From Clostridia bacterium (GTDB lineage Bacteria > Bacillota > Clostridia > Oscillospirales > RGIG577): a stretch of 58,558 bases of DNA. Of the stretch, positions 30,893-39,622 are shown in pieces; within the stretch, counting starts at the first letter, position 1, and the number at the start of each line of letters is the position of its first letter. Location: the NCBI GenBank assembly GCA_017405765.1, contig JAFQZS010000035.1:1-58558 (forward strand), written 5' to 3'. The notes below the pieces were generated by a model. That model was given only the letters and a program-made list of their open reading frames with translations. It searched no databases and was not told the origin of the DNA. A program made the position numbers and the translations under genes.

Positions 30893-33751
30893 ATGGATAC
30901 AAAGGGGTTGAGAACCATGAAGAATAAGTTGCGGCTGCTGGGGCTGTTTTTGGCCGCAGTGCTGGCGCTCTGTCTGCTGCCGGTCGCCGCCGGAGCGGAG
31001 GACGTGTATAATATATGGATCGACGACACGAGGGTGACCTCCGAGAACTGCGGCGACATACTGGGGAACGGGGCCTTTTCCTATGATCCCGTGACCAAAA
31101 CCCTTACCATTCAGAAAAGCTATGAATTCATACCGAGAAAGGACAAGCCGTGTATCCTATGCGGGATAAAGGATCTTGTGATCTACGTTAAGAACGACTG
31201 CACACTGTCCGTCCCCAAAGAAGGATATGCCACATATGAATACTTGTACCATGCAATGTTCAATCTGAGTGCGGACACCACAATCACAGGACCGGGAAGG
31301 CTGACCCTTCAGGGCGCACTGCTCCGTCCCTACTCGATAGGAATACTCGTGAGAGACCACAGCCTGACGCTGCAGGACGCCGACATTCTCATAACTGAAT
31401 GGACTTACGGAATAGCGGGCAACTACGACAGAGCGTCTCTGACGGTGAAAGACACCGCTTTGTCCATCCACCACTGCTATAGCGACGCGCTGGGTTACGG
31501 CGAAGGCTGGGTTCACGGCTTCGCGGCGGCCGGCTTCCCGGGCGGGATCACTCTGTCCGGGGAGAGGCTTGCCGATATGCGCCCGATGCCGGACGGGCCG
31601 AATGAAGAGATAAAAATGAAGCTCGCTGTGATGTACTCCGAGGAGTGGGAGAGATACAAAGGAATGGCTATCTGCGTCGGTACGGAAGGAGACAACCATT
31701 ACGGGGATCCTCTTTGGCAGCTGGATCTGGTCCCCGGCTACGATCTTAGGGTCAACGGCGTGTATGTCGACGAGCAGAACAAGAACGACATCCTGGGCAA
31801 CGGGGCATTTTCCTATGATCCGGGCGCCAATACGCTCCATGTCAAAAAGAGCTTTACACAGACCGCTTCGGCAGTGGAGGAAGAAGGGCTCATTCATAAC
31901 AGACTTGACGGCCTCATTATCAGCGCGGACACGGACTGCACCCTCAATGGGACGGTCTATGCGGTGCAGACGGAAAGGGATCTCAGGATCTGCGGCGACG
32001 GCACCCTCACCCTGAGGGCGGAAGGAACCGACGGCAGCGCAGGAATCCACGTCGTAAACAACTCCAATCTTTCCGTAGAAGACACCAACCTGTACGTTTA
32101 CGGAGGCAAGCTGGGCGCTGTCTGCGGCGCCAACAAAGACGAGTCTTTGACTGTTGTCAATTCCACACTCTACGCAAGGAGCAACGTGAGCGTAAACGCG
32201 ATCGGGTATTTACGGGGAGGCATCGACCCGGGCGGGGAGCTCTCAGAGGTGCTTAACATCCCTGCGGGAGGAAAGATCCAAAGCGGCGCCGTAGTCAACG
32301 GCGACGGCTCCAATGCCAGAGAGGTTCGGATCCTGCCCGGCAGCTTCAATCTGTGGATCGACGGAACAGGCGTGACCTCTTCGAACCGTGAAGACATTCT
32401 CGGAAACGGGGTCTTCTCCTTCGACGGCGTCCGTACGCTGACCATCAAAGGCGACTATACCCAGACCAAGTCCGGAGCTCTCATCCGCAGCGGCGTCAAA
32501 GACCTGGTGATACGTGTGGAGGACAGCGCCGCTCTGACGGCGAATAAGACCGGCCTGAACATCCAGGCGGACGCCTCGCTCGAGGGCGGAGGGAAGCTGA
32601 CAGTCGTGTCTGGTTCGGGATCCGCCATTGCGGTTTCCGGAGGCAGCACCCTCTCCTTTGGCGGCATCAGTCTGGACGCGAAGGGCGTTACCTGCGCCTT
32701 GGAGGGAAGCGGCAGCGCCAAGCTTGTAATAAGAGACGCTGAGATAAAGGCAAAGGGCGGGACTGCCGCCGTCAGCGGCTTCGGCGGCGGTATACAGGCC
32801 GCAAATCCCACGTTGACCCGGATCGTCTACCCGGTGGGAGGCATGTTCAAAGACGGCGCGGTGACGGACAGCTTGGGGAACCATTCGAAGGAAGCCACTA
32901 TAAAGACGATCAAGGCTTTTAAGCTCAACATCGACGGCTTGCAGGTAACAGAGGAAAATATGTCCGACGTGCTGGGAAACGGCGTGTTCTCCTTCGACGG
33001 TGACCATACCCTCACCATAAACGGCGACTATACCGGAAGTTATATAATAATTGACAGTTCGATCTTTGGACTTGTGATCCGGGTTGCAAAAGATTCCACG
33101 CTGCAAATGTCAGAATCTGCCATGGGCTTTCCCATCTTCTTAAGAGGGGACACCACCATAACCGGCCCGGGCAAGCTGACGCTGGTCGCTATGAACTATA
33201 ACAGCGGACTGGAGATGGGCTCCGGAGACCTGACCCTGAAAAGTCTGGATCTGACGGTTAAAGACGGGAACGCAGGCATTCATGGCAGCGGGAGCTGGAG
33301 TCCCGGGAAGCTGACCATAGACGGCAGCACCGTCCATGCCAACGTCAACAACACCTGGAATACGCCGATCGACGGTTTTCAAAACGGTATTGAGTTGATA
33401 AACAGCGTGATCGCCGCTCCTGAGGACGGGATCGTGAAGGACGGCAGGATATTAAACGGCGACGAGACTCTGCCCGCCGATATACTGATCCGACCTGCTG
33501 TGACGATCTCTGTCAGCGGAAACAAACTGGAATACAGTATTGTTTTTCCCTCAAACGGGGAGCCCGCCCGGTTGATCGCCGCCTGGTATGACTCAGGCGG
33601 AAAAATGCTGGGCTGCTCCGTAAACAACGTGACGCAGGACGGCCCAAAGACCGGTACGATCACAGTGAAGGAAAGCCAGAAGGAGTATCGGCTGTTCGTG
33701 CTGGACAAGAACGGCAAGCCGCTTACGGCTGTCGCCTCTTTGAAACCGTGA
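30893..33751 (+). CDS. Exported repeat protein, partner of the caspase-like protein
   Basis: A 952-residue exported protein. ATG 30893 follows AAGGAG with 8 nt spacing, 4 bp after the previous stop; an alternative ATG at 30917 starts directly at the signal peptide MKNKLRLLGLFLAAVLALCL. The protein consists of four repeats beginning at about residues 39, 283, 485 and 676 (YNIWIDDTRVTSEN, YDLRVNGVYVDEQN, FNLWIDGTGVTSSN, FKLNIDGLQVTEEN), each followed by DILGNGxFSxD and short Gly/Thr-rich strands typical of a parallel beta-helix. The last ~80 residues (ARLIAAWYDSGGKMLG and EYRLFVLDKNGKPLTA) match the end of the upstream protein. There is no protease domain. The pair is co-transcribed and shares the atypical codon use. 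Likely surface adhesion or carbohydrate contact; not proven. Confidence 0.8.
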   Translation: MDTKGLRTMKNKLRLLGLFLAAVLALCLLPVAAGAEDVYNIWIDDTRVTSENCGDILGNGAFSYDPVTKTLTIQKSYEFIPRKDKPCILCGIKDLVIYVKNDCTLSVPKEGYATYEYLYHAMFNLSADTTITGPGRLTLQGALLRPYSIGILVRDHSLTLQDADILITEWTYGIAGNYDRASLTVKDTALSIHHCYSDALGYGEGWVHGFAAAGFPGGITLSGERLADMRPMPDGPNEEIKMKLAVMYSEEWERYKGMAICVGTEGDNHYGDPLWQLDLVPGYDLRVNGVYVDEQNKNDILGNGAFSYDPGANTLHVKKSFTQTASAVEEEGLIHNRLDGLIISADTDCTLNGTVYAVQTERDLRICGDGTLTLRAEGTDGSAGIHVVNNSNLSVEDTNLYVYGGKLGAVCGANKDESLTVVNSTLYARSNVSVNAIGYLRGGIDPGGELSEVLNIPAGGKIQSGAVVNGDGSNAREVRILPGSFNLWIDGTGVTSSNREDILGNGVFSFDGVRTLTIKGDYTQTKSGALIRSGVKDLVIRVEDSAALTANKTGLNIQADASLEGGGKLTVVSGSGSAIAVSGGSTLSFGGISLDAKGVTCALEGSGSAKLVIRDAEIKAKGGTAAVSGFGGGIQAANPTLTRIVYPVGGMFKDGAVTDSLGNHSKEATIKTIKAFKLNIDGLQVTEENMSDVLGNGVFSFDGDHTLTINGDYTGSYIIIDSSIFGLVIRVAKDSTLQMSESAMGFPIFLRGDTTITGPGKLTLVAMNYNSGLEMGSGDLTLKSLDLTVKDGNAGIHGSGSWSPGKLTIDGSTVHANVNNTWNTPIDGFQNGIELINSVIAAPEDGIVKDGRILNGDETLPADILIRPAVTISVSGNKLEYSIVFPSNGEPARLIAAWYDSGGKMLGCSVNNVTQDGPKTGTITVKESQKEYRLFVLDKNGKPLTAVASLKP

Positions 33752-33754
33752 CAA

Positions 33755-33841
33755 ATGTGCGCCGCCATATTTGCGGTGATGTTATTTTATGAATTCGGCG
33801 AATGATACGCCCCAGCGGCGTTTATATATCAGAAGCATTAG
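33755..33841 (+). pseudogene. Decayed copy of the MBOAT gene's 3' end
   Basis: Translates as MCAAIFAVMLFYEFGE, stop, YAPAAFIYQKH, stop, and aligns with the end of the MBOAT protein, MYAAIFAVIIFGEYGIGYD, then PAAFIYMQY. The DNA also aligns (for example GCGCCGCCATATTTGCGGTGAT against GCGCCGCC-type sequence at 25590-25614). It carries an internal stop and lies directly after the stop of the 952-residue gene. Confidence 0.8.
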
Positions 33842-33907
33842 GATGTTTATAACGGCATATACAAAATCCGGACGCCTGATGACGCAGCTCTCGGCGACTT
33901 GAGATGA
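33842..33907 (+). pseudogene. Decayed copy of the 114-residue hypothetical gene
   Basis: Encodes DVYNGIYKIRTPDDAALGDL and then a stop, against DVDNGVYKIQMSDDATLGDL in the intact gene at 25805-25864. The rest of the gene is deleted. The next ~50 bp (GATGAAGATGAAAAAATATG) resemble the sequence just after the intact gene at 26104-26140. Confidence 0.75.
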
Positions 33908-33976
33908 AGATGAAAAAATATGTCCTATTATCGCAAACTGTAAATGCGGATAAATCGTTTTTTTAGGAGCAGGAAT

Positions 33977-34279
33977 ATGAAGCTGTCAAAAATATTCGAG
34001 GAAAAGCCCAAAAGGTGGGGACTGCGGGGAGATCCGTATTTTTGGGATCACTTAAAAAAACTTGCAAAGAATATGGATATCCATTCTCCCGATGAACTGG
34101 AAGAATGGATAAAAAAAGAATACTTTTCGCTTTCGGGCAAGGCCATGACAGACAATTACGGCGATTTTGCCGTAATAGAGCAATTCGCTCACGGAGGAAT
34201 GAGCTCCGGAGGCGTTGATAACGAATGGTGGATGGAAGAAGGGATACCGCTGCTTAAAAGCAGGCTGACCGATTTCTGA
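33977..34279 (+). CDS. Small hypothetical protein
   Basis: A 100-residue soluble protein, not recognised. The frame opens at 33944, but AGGAGCAGGA lies just before ATG 33977. Features are a basic N-terminus (KLSKIFEEKPKRWGLRGDPYFW), a helix DHLKKLAKNMDIHSP with DELEEWIKKEYFSLS, a Gly-rich AHGGMSSGG turn and WWMEEGIPLLKSRL. Codon use is of the host type, not that of the island just upstream. It is followed by a bidirectional terminator nearly identical in its stem to the one after the 114-residue gene. Role unknown; possibly a small antitoxin-like or immunity-like protein, but nothing supports this beyond size. Confidence 0.7.
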   Translation: MKLSKIFEEKPKRWGLRGDPYFWDHLKKLAKNMDIHSPDELEEWIKKEYFSLSGKAMTDNYGDFAVIEQFAHGGMSSGGVDNEWWMEEGIPLLKSRLTDF

Positions 34280-34308
34280 CGATTCGGCTTGATATAAAAA
34301 CAGGCGAA

Positions 34309-34344
34309 AAAAGAGAGAGCGCAGTAAAATACGCTCTCTTTTTT
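34309..34344. terminator. Bidirectional terminator
   Basis: AAAAGAGAGAGCG pairs with CGCTCTCTTTTTT (one G-U), with A-rich and T-rich arms. It serves the small gene ending at 34279 and the minus-strand ApgM-like gene ending at 34359. Confidence 0.85.
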
Positions 34345-34358
34345 GTTTTTTGGGCTTA

Positions 34359-35555
34359 TCAGCCTTTTATGAGCCGCTGCATCATCGTGTATCCCGGCTC
34401 AACGTATATTCCCGAGGCTTTCGCCGTCGTTTCGTTGTAGCGGGGCGCGCCCTTTTGCGCCTTCGTCGAATCGTATAGCATGAACGGCACGGCGTCGTGC
34501 GTATGAGTGCGCACGGACATCGGCGTAGGGTGGTCGGGCATTATGAGTATGCGGTGCGCTATGCCCTCGCGGTCAAGGCCGTCCTTTATGAAGCCGATGA
34601 CTTCGTTTATCTTTTCGACCGACTTTATCTTGTTGTCAAGCTCTCCGCGGTGTCCGCTCTCGTCGGGCGCCTCTATGTGTATGTAAACGAAGTCGTCGCC
34701 CGATAAAAGCGCCGAAAGCGCGGCTTTTGCCTTGCCCATGAAGTTGGTCTTTATATTGCCCGTCGCTCCCTCTACGTCTATAGCGCGAAGGCCCGCCGCT
34801 TTGCCTATGCCCTTTATCAGATCGACTGCCGATATGACGCTGCCGCTTATACCGAACTTTTCTTTGAAAGAGTCAAGCTGCGGCTTTTTTCCTTCTCCCC
34901 ATATCCATGCGGAATTGGCGGGATGAAGACCGCGCTTTATGCGTTCGAGATTTACGGGATGCTTTTTTAAGATATCGTGTGAGCGCTTCATAAGATCGAG
35001 TATCATATCGTCGTCGGGAAGATACTCGGCTATCTTCTTTCCCGAAATATCGTGCGGAGGAGTAAGCTTATACTTCTTTGTGTCATCGTGAAGAAGCAAT
35101 ATGTGACGATAGCTTATTCCGGCGTAGAATTTTTTCGTTTCGTCTTCAAACGCCTCGTCCAATGCCGCGATGAGCTTGGAGGATTCTTCGGTAGATATTT
35201 CATCCGAGGAGTAATCGACCATCGTTTTGTCCTCGTAATTCTCCTCGTCGGAGAGCGTTACGAGATTAGTGCGAAACGACAGGTCGTGCGCGCCCATCGG
35301 AACGCCGATGCTCAGCGCCTCGAGCGGGGAACGCCCCGTGTGATATATTTTCGGGTCATAGCCCATTATCGATAAGTTCGCAACGTCGCTGCCTGCCGGC
35401 ATATCGTCGGGCACCGACTTGCAGAGACCTATCTCGCTTACGGGCGCAAGCTTGTCAAAAACGGGGGTTTTTGCGTATTCAAGTATCGTTTTTTTGCCAA
35501 GTTCTTCAATAGGATAATCTGCCATGCCGTCGCCGAGCATTACAATATATTTCAT
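34359..35555 (-). CDS. ApgM-type phosphoglycerate mutase / proposed homoserine kinase
   Basis: A 398-residue protein of the alkaline phosphatase superfamily, cofactor-independent phosphoglycerate mutase of archaeal (ApgM) type. Metal-site motifs: VMLGDGMADYP at the N-terminus, the nucleophile Ser region AGSDVANLSIMGYDP, VYIHIEAPDESGHRG, and MPDHPTPMSVRTHTHD near the C-terminus. One bacterial subgroup of this family (TIGR02535-like) is called 'proposed homoserine kinase' because it clusters with threonine genes. Here it is divergent from a unit encoding hom, thrB and lysC, although a classical thrB is present. Either role is possible. Confidence 0.85.
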   Translation of the reverse strand: MKYIVMLGDGMADYPIEELGKKTILEYAKTPVFDKLAPVSEIGLCKSVPDDMPAGSDVANLSIMGYDPKIYHTGRSPLEALSIGVPMGAHDLSFRTNLVTLSDEENYEDKTMVDYSSDEISTEESSKLIAALDEAFEDETKKFYAGISYRHILLLHDDTKKYKLTPPHDISGKKIAEYLPDDDMILDLMKRSHDILKKHPVNLERIKRGLHPANSAWIWGEGKKPQLDSFKEKFGISGSVISAVDLIKGIGKAAGLRAIDVEGATGNIKTNFMGKAKAALSALLSGDDFVYIHIEAPDESGHRGELDNKIKSVEKINEVIGFIKDGLDREGIAHRILIMPDHPTPMSVRTHTHDAVPFMLYDSTKAQKGAPRYNETTAKASGIYVEPGYTMMQRLIKG

Positions 35556-35587
35556 AAACTTTATCAGTCCTTTCGTAAGTATAAATA

Positions 35588-35596
35588 ATTATATCA
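35588..35596 (-). promoter_or_regulatory. Extended -10 element for the ApgM-like gene
   Basis: On the minus strand TGATATAAT (35596-35588) is an extended -10, with only a weak -35 (TAGCAA at 17 bp). Confidence 0.45.
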
Positions 35597-35693
35597 CCTG
35601 ATACTTTGTATTGCTAGATTATAAAAAACGACGTAATATAGAGCATTTGAGAGAAAACCGGAAAGATACGGCGATAATCCTTAATATTAAAAT

Positions 35694-35722
35694 TTGTTAA
35701 AATAATTTTGCAAGAGTATATT
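35694..35722 (+). promoter_or_regulatory. Promoter of the threonine/aspartate operon
   Basis: TTGTTA (35694-35699) and TATATT (35717-35722), 17 bp apart. The ~45-nt leader has no room for a T-box or lysine riboswitch. Confidence 0.6.
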
Positions 35723-35769
35723 ATGTAGTGTCTGCGAGAAACATTTGTTTTTTCCGGAGGGACAGCATT

Positions 35770-36216
35770 ATGGATAATACACGCGACAGGGTAAGCCATT
35801 ATATAGTATCGGAAAGTGCGCTGCCAAAGGTCTTAAAAGATGTTGCAAAGCTTAATTCGCTTTTGGAACGAGGAGAAGTAAAGACCGTGGCGCAGGGGCT
35901 TGAGCTTGTCGGAATAAGCCGAAGCGCCTATTATAAATATAAAGATAAGATCGCCCCGTTTCATGAGATAAGGGGGGGCTCGTCGTTTACGCTTTATGTG
36001 GAATTAAAGGACGAGCCGGGCGTGCTGTCACAGCTTCTTGAGGTTTTCGCGCGCTGCGGCATGAATATTTTAACGATAAGCCAGAACATACCGATAAATT
36101 CGGTCGCGGGCATAACGATAACGGCGAGAGCGACGGGCGCCGCCGATATATCGGACTTTACAAAGCGCGCCGAATCGATACAGGGTTTAAAAAAACTTGA
36201 AATTTTAGCAGGATAA
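35770..36216 (+). CDS. ACT-domain regulator, PheB/UPF0735 family
   Basis: A 148-residue protein. The frame opens at 35728, but CGGAGGGA lies just before ATG 35770. The N-terminal part has a helix-turn-helix-like segment (LERGEVKTVAQGLELVGISR then SAYYKYKDKI), and the C-terminal ~75 residues form an ACT domain (SFTLYVELKDEPGVLSQLLE, then CGMNILTISQNI). This matches the UPF0735 (B. subtilis PheB) family, which sits beside hom-thr genes in many Firmicutes and probably senses an amino acid. It leads the hom-thrB-lysC unit, 26 bp before hom, so a role as feedback sensor or regulator of the operon is likely. Confidence 0.9.
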   Translation: MDNTRDRVSHYIVSESALPKVLKDVAKLNSLLERGEVKTVAQGLELVGISRSAYYKYKDKIAPFHEIRGGSSFTLYVELKDEPGVLSQLLEVFARCGMNILTISQNIPINSVAGITITARATGAADISDFTKRAESIQGLKKLEILAG

Positions 36217-36242
36217 AATATAAACTTTTCGGAGGTATTCTA

Positions 36243-37472
36243 ATGATAAATGTTGCTATTTTAGGTTACGGCACGGTAGGCAGCGGAGTTTACGAGGTGC
36301 TTACGAAGAATGCCGAGAGCATCAAAAAGAAGGCCGGCGACGAGATACGCGTAAAATACATACTTGATATACGCGATTTTTCCGACGCGCCCAACGCTCA
36401 TCTTTTTACAAAGGACTTCAACGACATCTTAAACGATCCCGAGGTGTCTATTGTCGCCGAGGTAATAGGCGGAATAAAGCCTTCGTACGATTTTACGAAA
36501 GCGGCTCTCATGGCGGGAAAGAGCGTTGTAACTTCAAATAAGGAGCTTGTTGCAAACAAGGGATACGAGCTTTTAAAGATAGCGAAGGACAAGGGCATAA
36601 GCTATCTTTTCGAGGCTTCCGTAGGCGGCGGCATACCGATAATAAGACCTATGCACCAGTGCCTTGCCGCAAACGAGATAGAAGAGATCACGGGCATCTT
36701 AAACGGCACGACGAACTATATACTTACAAAAATGATAAACGAGCATTTAAGCTTTGACGAGGTATTAAAGGACGCTCAGAAGAAGGGCTACGCCGAGGCG
36801 AACCCCGACGCCGACGTTTTGGGAATAGACGCCTGCAGAAAGATAGCGATCCTTTCCTCGCTTGCGTTCTCCATGCAGGTATCGCCCGATAAGATACATA
36901 CAGAGGGCATAACCGGCATAAGCCTTACCGACGTGCAGTATGCAAAGGCGACGTCGAGCGTTATAAAGCTTCTCGGCCGCTCCGTTCTCAATTCCGACGG
37001 AACGGTATCGGTGCTTGTTGCGCCGTTCATCATATCCTCGTCCAACCCGCTTGCAAATGTTGACGACGTATTCAATGCGATACTCGTTAAGGGCGACTCG
37101 ATAGGCGACGTAATGTTCTACGGCAGAGGCGCGGGCAAGCTGCCCACGGCTTCGGCGGTAGTTGCCGATATAATAGACGCGTCAAAGGGAAGAAGAGATA
37201 TATTCTGGGGTGAAGTGGATTACGAGAACGTGCGCGACTTTAATACTTACGAGCATGAGTTCTACGTTCGCACCACAGACGCAAGCGTTGATATGAAGGC
37301 AGCCGTTTATTCGATATTCGGCACGGTAAAGCGCATAGTGCGCGAGGACATGCCTGCAGGCGAATATACCTTCCTTACGAAATCGTTTAGCGAAGAGCAG
37401 ATGAAGGAAAACATCGACAAGCTTTCCGCTTCGGGATGCTGCAAGGTGGGTTCCGTTATTCGCGTGCTTTAA
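36243..37472 (+). CDS. hom: Homoserine dehydrogenase
   Basis: A 409-residue enzyme reducing aspartate semialdehyde to homoserine. The N-terminal Rossmann motif is AILGYGTVGSGVYEVL. The catalytic domain holds LNGTTNYILTKM and the Lys/Asp-containing GYAEANPDADVLGIDACRK signature. The C-terminal ~75 residues (HEFYVRTTDASVDMKAAVYS) are an ACT-like domain, so threonine feedback is likely. RBS is GGAGG. It is followed by thrB after 9 bp and lysC, giving aspartate kinase, homoserine dehydrogenase and homoserine kinase in one unit; aspartate semialdehyde dehydrogenase is not in the window. Confidence 0.96.
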   Translation: MINVAILGYGTVGSGVYEVLTKNAESIKKKAGDEIRVKYILDIRDFSDAPNAHLFTKDFNDILNDPEVSIVAEVIGGIKPSYDFTKAALMAGKSVVTSNKELVANKGYELLKIAKDKGISYLFEASVGGGIPIIRPMHQCLAANEIEEITGILNGTTNYILTKMINEHLSFDEVLKDAQKKGYAEANPDADVLGIDACRKIAILSSLAFSMQVSPDKIHTEGITGISLTDVQYAKATSSVIKLLGRSVLNSDGTVSVLVAPFIISSSNPLANVDDVFNAILVKGDSIGDVMFYGRGAGKLPTASAVVADIIDASKGRRDIFWGEVDYENVRDFNTYEHEFYVRTTDASVDMKAAVYSIFGTVKRIVREDMPAGEYTFLTKSFSEEQMKENIDKLSASGCCKVGSVIRVL

Positions 37473-37481
37473 GCTTTTCGC

Positions 37482-38369
37482 ATGGTAAAAATAAGAGTAG
37501 GAGCAACGAGCGCGAATATCGGTCCGGGGTTTGACTGTATCGGTGTAGCTTTGAACCTTTATAATACCGTCACGATAGAGGAAAGCGATGAAAGCTGCGT
37601 AATAAGCCGAAACGTAAAAGAACGAATAGACGAGAACAATATATTCATAAAAAGTGCGCGCGCCGTATACGATATATGCGGAAAGCCGTTCTACGGCATA
37701 CGCGTAACTCAGGAAACCAAGATACCTCCCGCAAGGGGACTGGGATCGAGCTCCGCCTGCATATCGGCGGCGATCTTCGGCGCTAACTCGATACTGGGTG
37801 AACCGCTTAAAACGGGCGAGCTTATCGACCTTGCCGCGTCTTTGGAGGGACATCCCGATAATACGACGCCCTGCATCACGGGCGGGCTGTGCTTCTGTAT
37901 ATACGAAAACGGCAAAGTAAGCTACAAACGCATAACGATCGGCCGAAAGGTAATGTTCTGCGCTCTTGTGCCGGACTTTCGAATGAAAACGAGCAAGTCG
38001 CGAACGCTTATACCGCATCGCGTAAGCCACTCGGACGCGGTGTACAACACTGCGAGAGCGGCATATCTTGCTTCGGCGTTTTATGAACATGATTTTGAAG
38101 CGCTGCGCTTTGCGCTTTCCGATAAGCTTCACCAGCCGTACCGACTGCCTCATATCGAAGGAGCCGGCGAAGTCATGGAGGTTTTAAACTCTTTTGAACC
38201 TTATGGCGTATATTTAAGCGGCGCGGGTCCTACAATAATGGCGATATCGGAGGCTTCCGACAGGAGTTTTGTAAAAAAGGTGCGCGGAGCATTGAAGGAA
38301 AGAGGGATAGGCTGGCGCGTACTGCCGCTCTTTTCCGACTCGCACGGCATAAAGATATTAAATAAGTAA
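37482..38369 (+). CDS. thrB: Homoserine kinase (GHMP family)
   Basis: A 295-residue GHMP kinase phosphorylating homoserine for threonine synthesis. Motifs: VGATSANIGPGFDCIGVALN at the N-terminus, ATP loop PPARGLGSSSACI, and the C-terminal SGAGPTIMAIS. Length fits ThrB. The start ATG 37482 is 9 bp after hom with almost no Shine-Dalgarno, so translation is probably coupled to hom. Threonine synthase is not in the window. The divergent ApgM-like gene might be a second or alternative homoserine kinase. Confidence 0.95.
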   Translation: MVKIRVGATSANIGPGFDCIGVALNLYNTVTIEESDESCVISRNVKERIDENNIFIKSARAVYDICGKPFYGIRVTQETKIPPARGLGSSSACISAAIFGANSILGEPLKTGELIDLAASLEGHPDNTTPCITGGLCFCIYENGKVSYKRITIGRKVMFCALVPDFRMKTSKSRTLIPHRVSHSDAVYNTARAAYLASAFYEHDFEALRFALSDKLHQPYRLPHIEGAGEVMEVLNSFEPYGVYLSGAGPTIMAISEASDRSFVKKVRGALKERGIGWRVLPLFSDSHGIKILNK

Positions 38370-38398
38370 TCAGTACACGAAAGGGTGTTAAAAAAGAT

Positions 38399-39607
38399 AT
38401 GTTGATAGTAAAAAAATTCGGCGGCTCTTCCGTTGCCGACGCTGCAAAGCTTTTCAACGTAGCCGGCATAATCTCAGACGACTACAATAAAGGAAACAGC
38501 GTCGTAGTCGTTGTTTCGGCTCAGGGCGATACGACGGACGATCTTATCGAAAAGGCGAAGGAAATAAATCCGAAGGCGTCGAAGCGTGAAATGGATATGC
38601 TTCTTTCAACGGGCGAACAGATATCTATATCGCTTCTTGCAATGGCTCTTGAAAAGATGGGCACTCCCGTTATTTCGCTTACGGGCTGGCAGGCCGGTAT
38701 GCATACCAATACCACTTATTCCGCAGCCAGGATAAAGGATATCGACACAGAGCGCATATCCTTTGAGATAGACAAGAAAAAAGTAGTCATAGTTGCTGGC
38801 TTCCAGGGTATAAACCGTTACGACGATATAACCACGCTCGGCCGCGGAGGCTCCGATACGTCGGCCGTTGCCTTGGCGGCGGCGTTAAAGGCCGACGTTT
38901 GCCAGATATATACCGACGTTGACGGCGTATATACGGCTGACCCACGCATAGTTAAGAATGCGGTGAAGTTAGAGGACGTATCTTATGACGAGATGCTGGA
39001 GCTTGCAAGCCTCGGCGCGAACGTACTTCATAACCGCTCAGTAGAAATGGCAAAGAAATATAATGTAGAGCTCGAAGTGCTCTCAAGCTTTAATAGAGTA
39101 CCCGGAACAAAAGTTAAGGAGGTTTCTGACGTGGAAAAAATGTTGATAAAGGGTGTAGCGCGCGACAACGATGTTGCGCAGATAGCAGTTACGGGGCTTA
39201 AGGATCAGCCCGGCGTAGCTTTTAAGCTGTTTTCGCTTTTGGCAAAGCATAATATCAATGTAGACATAATACTGCAGTCGGCAGGACAGGAGAATAACAT
39301 ACAGGAGATAAGCTTCACCGTAACGGAAGGTAATCTCGAAACGGCTCTGAAGGTAATAAAGGACAATTTAAGCGCGATAGGCGGCACCGATGTTAAGTTC
39401 GACGAGAACGTATCGAAGGTATCGATAGTAGGAGCAGGCATGGCAAGCAACCCCGGCGTTGCGGCGAAGATGTTCGAAGCGCTTCAGGACGTCGGCATAA
39501 ATATAAAGAGCATCTCAACGAGCGAGATAAAGATATCCGTCCTTGTTGAGAGAGCGAACGCCGAAAAGGCTGTTGCCGCAATACACGACAAGTTCATGCT
39601 TCCGTAA
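38399..39607 (+). CDS. lysC: Aspartate kinase
   Basis: A 402-residue monofunctional aspartokinase. The N-terminal KKFGGSSVADAAKL is the family signature. The substrate and ATP region includes LLSTGEQISISLLA, TTLGRGGSDTSAVALAAALK and CQIYTDVDGVYTADPRIV. Two C-terminal ACT domains (from ~265 and ~345: QIAVTGLKDQPGVAFKLFSL and VSIVGAGMASNPGVAAKMFE) give lysine and/or threonine feedback. A weak RBS AAAGGGTG precedes ATG 38399. Last gene of the operon, ending at a strong terminator. Confidence 0.96.
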   Translation: MLIVKKFGGSSVADAAKLFNVAGIISDDYNKGNSVVVVVSAQGDTTDDLIEKAKEINPKASKREMDMLLSTGEQISISLLAMALEKMGTPVISLTGWQAGMHTNTTYSAARIKDIDTERISFEIDKKKVVIVAGFQGINRYDDITTLGRGGSDTSAVALAAALKADVCQIYTDVDGVYTADPRIVKNAVKLEDVSYDEMLELASLGANVLHNRSVEMAKKYNVELEVLSSFNRVPGTKVKEVSDVEKMLIKGVARDNDVAQIAVTGLKDQPGVAFKLFSLLAKHNINVDIILQSAGQENNIQEISFTVTEGNLETALKVIKDNLSAIGGTDVKFDENVSKVSIVGAGMASNPGVAAKMFEALQDVGINIKSISTSEIKISVLVERANAEKAVAAIHDKFMLP

Positions 39608-39622
39608 TATGACACGCTGACC

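Noticed and set aside
35723..35769. T-box or lysine riboswitch before the hom-thrB-lysC unit
   Set aside because: The leader is only about 45 nt and shows none of the conserved elements.
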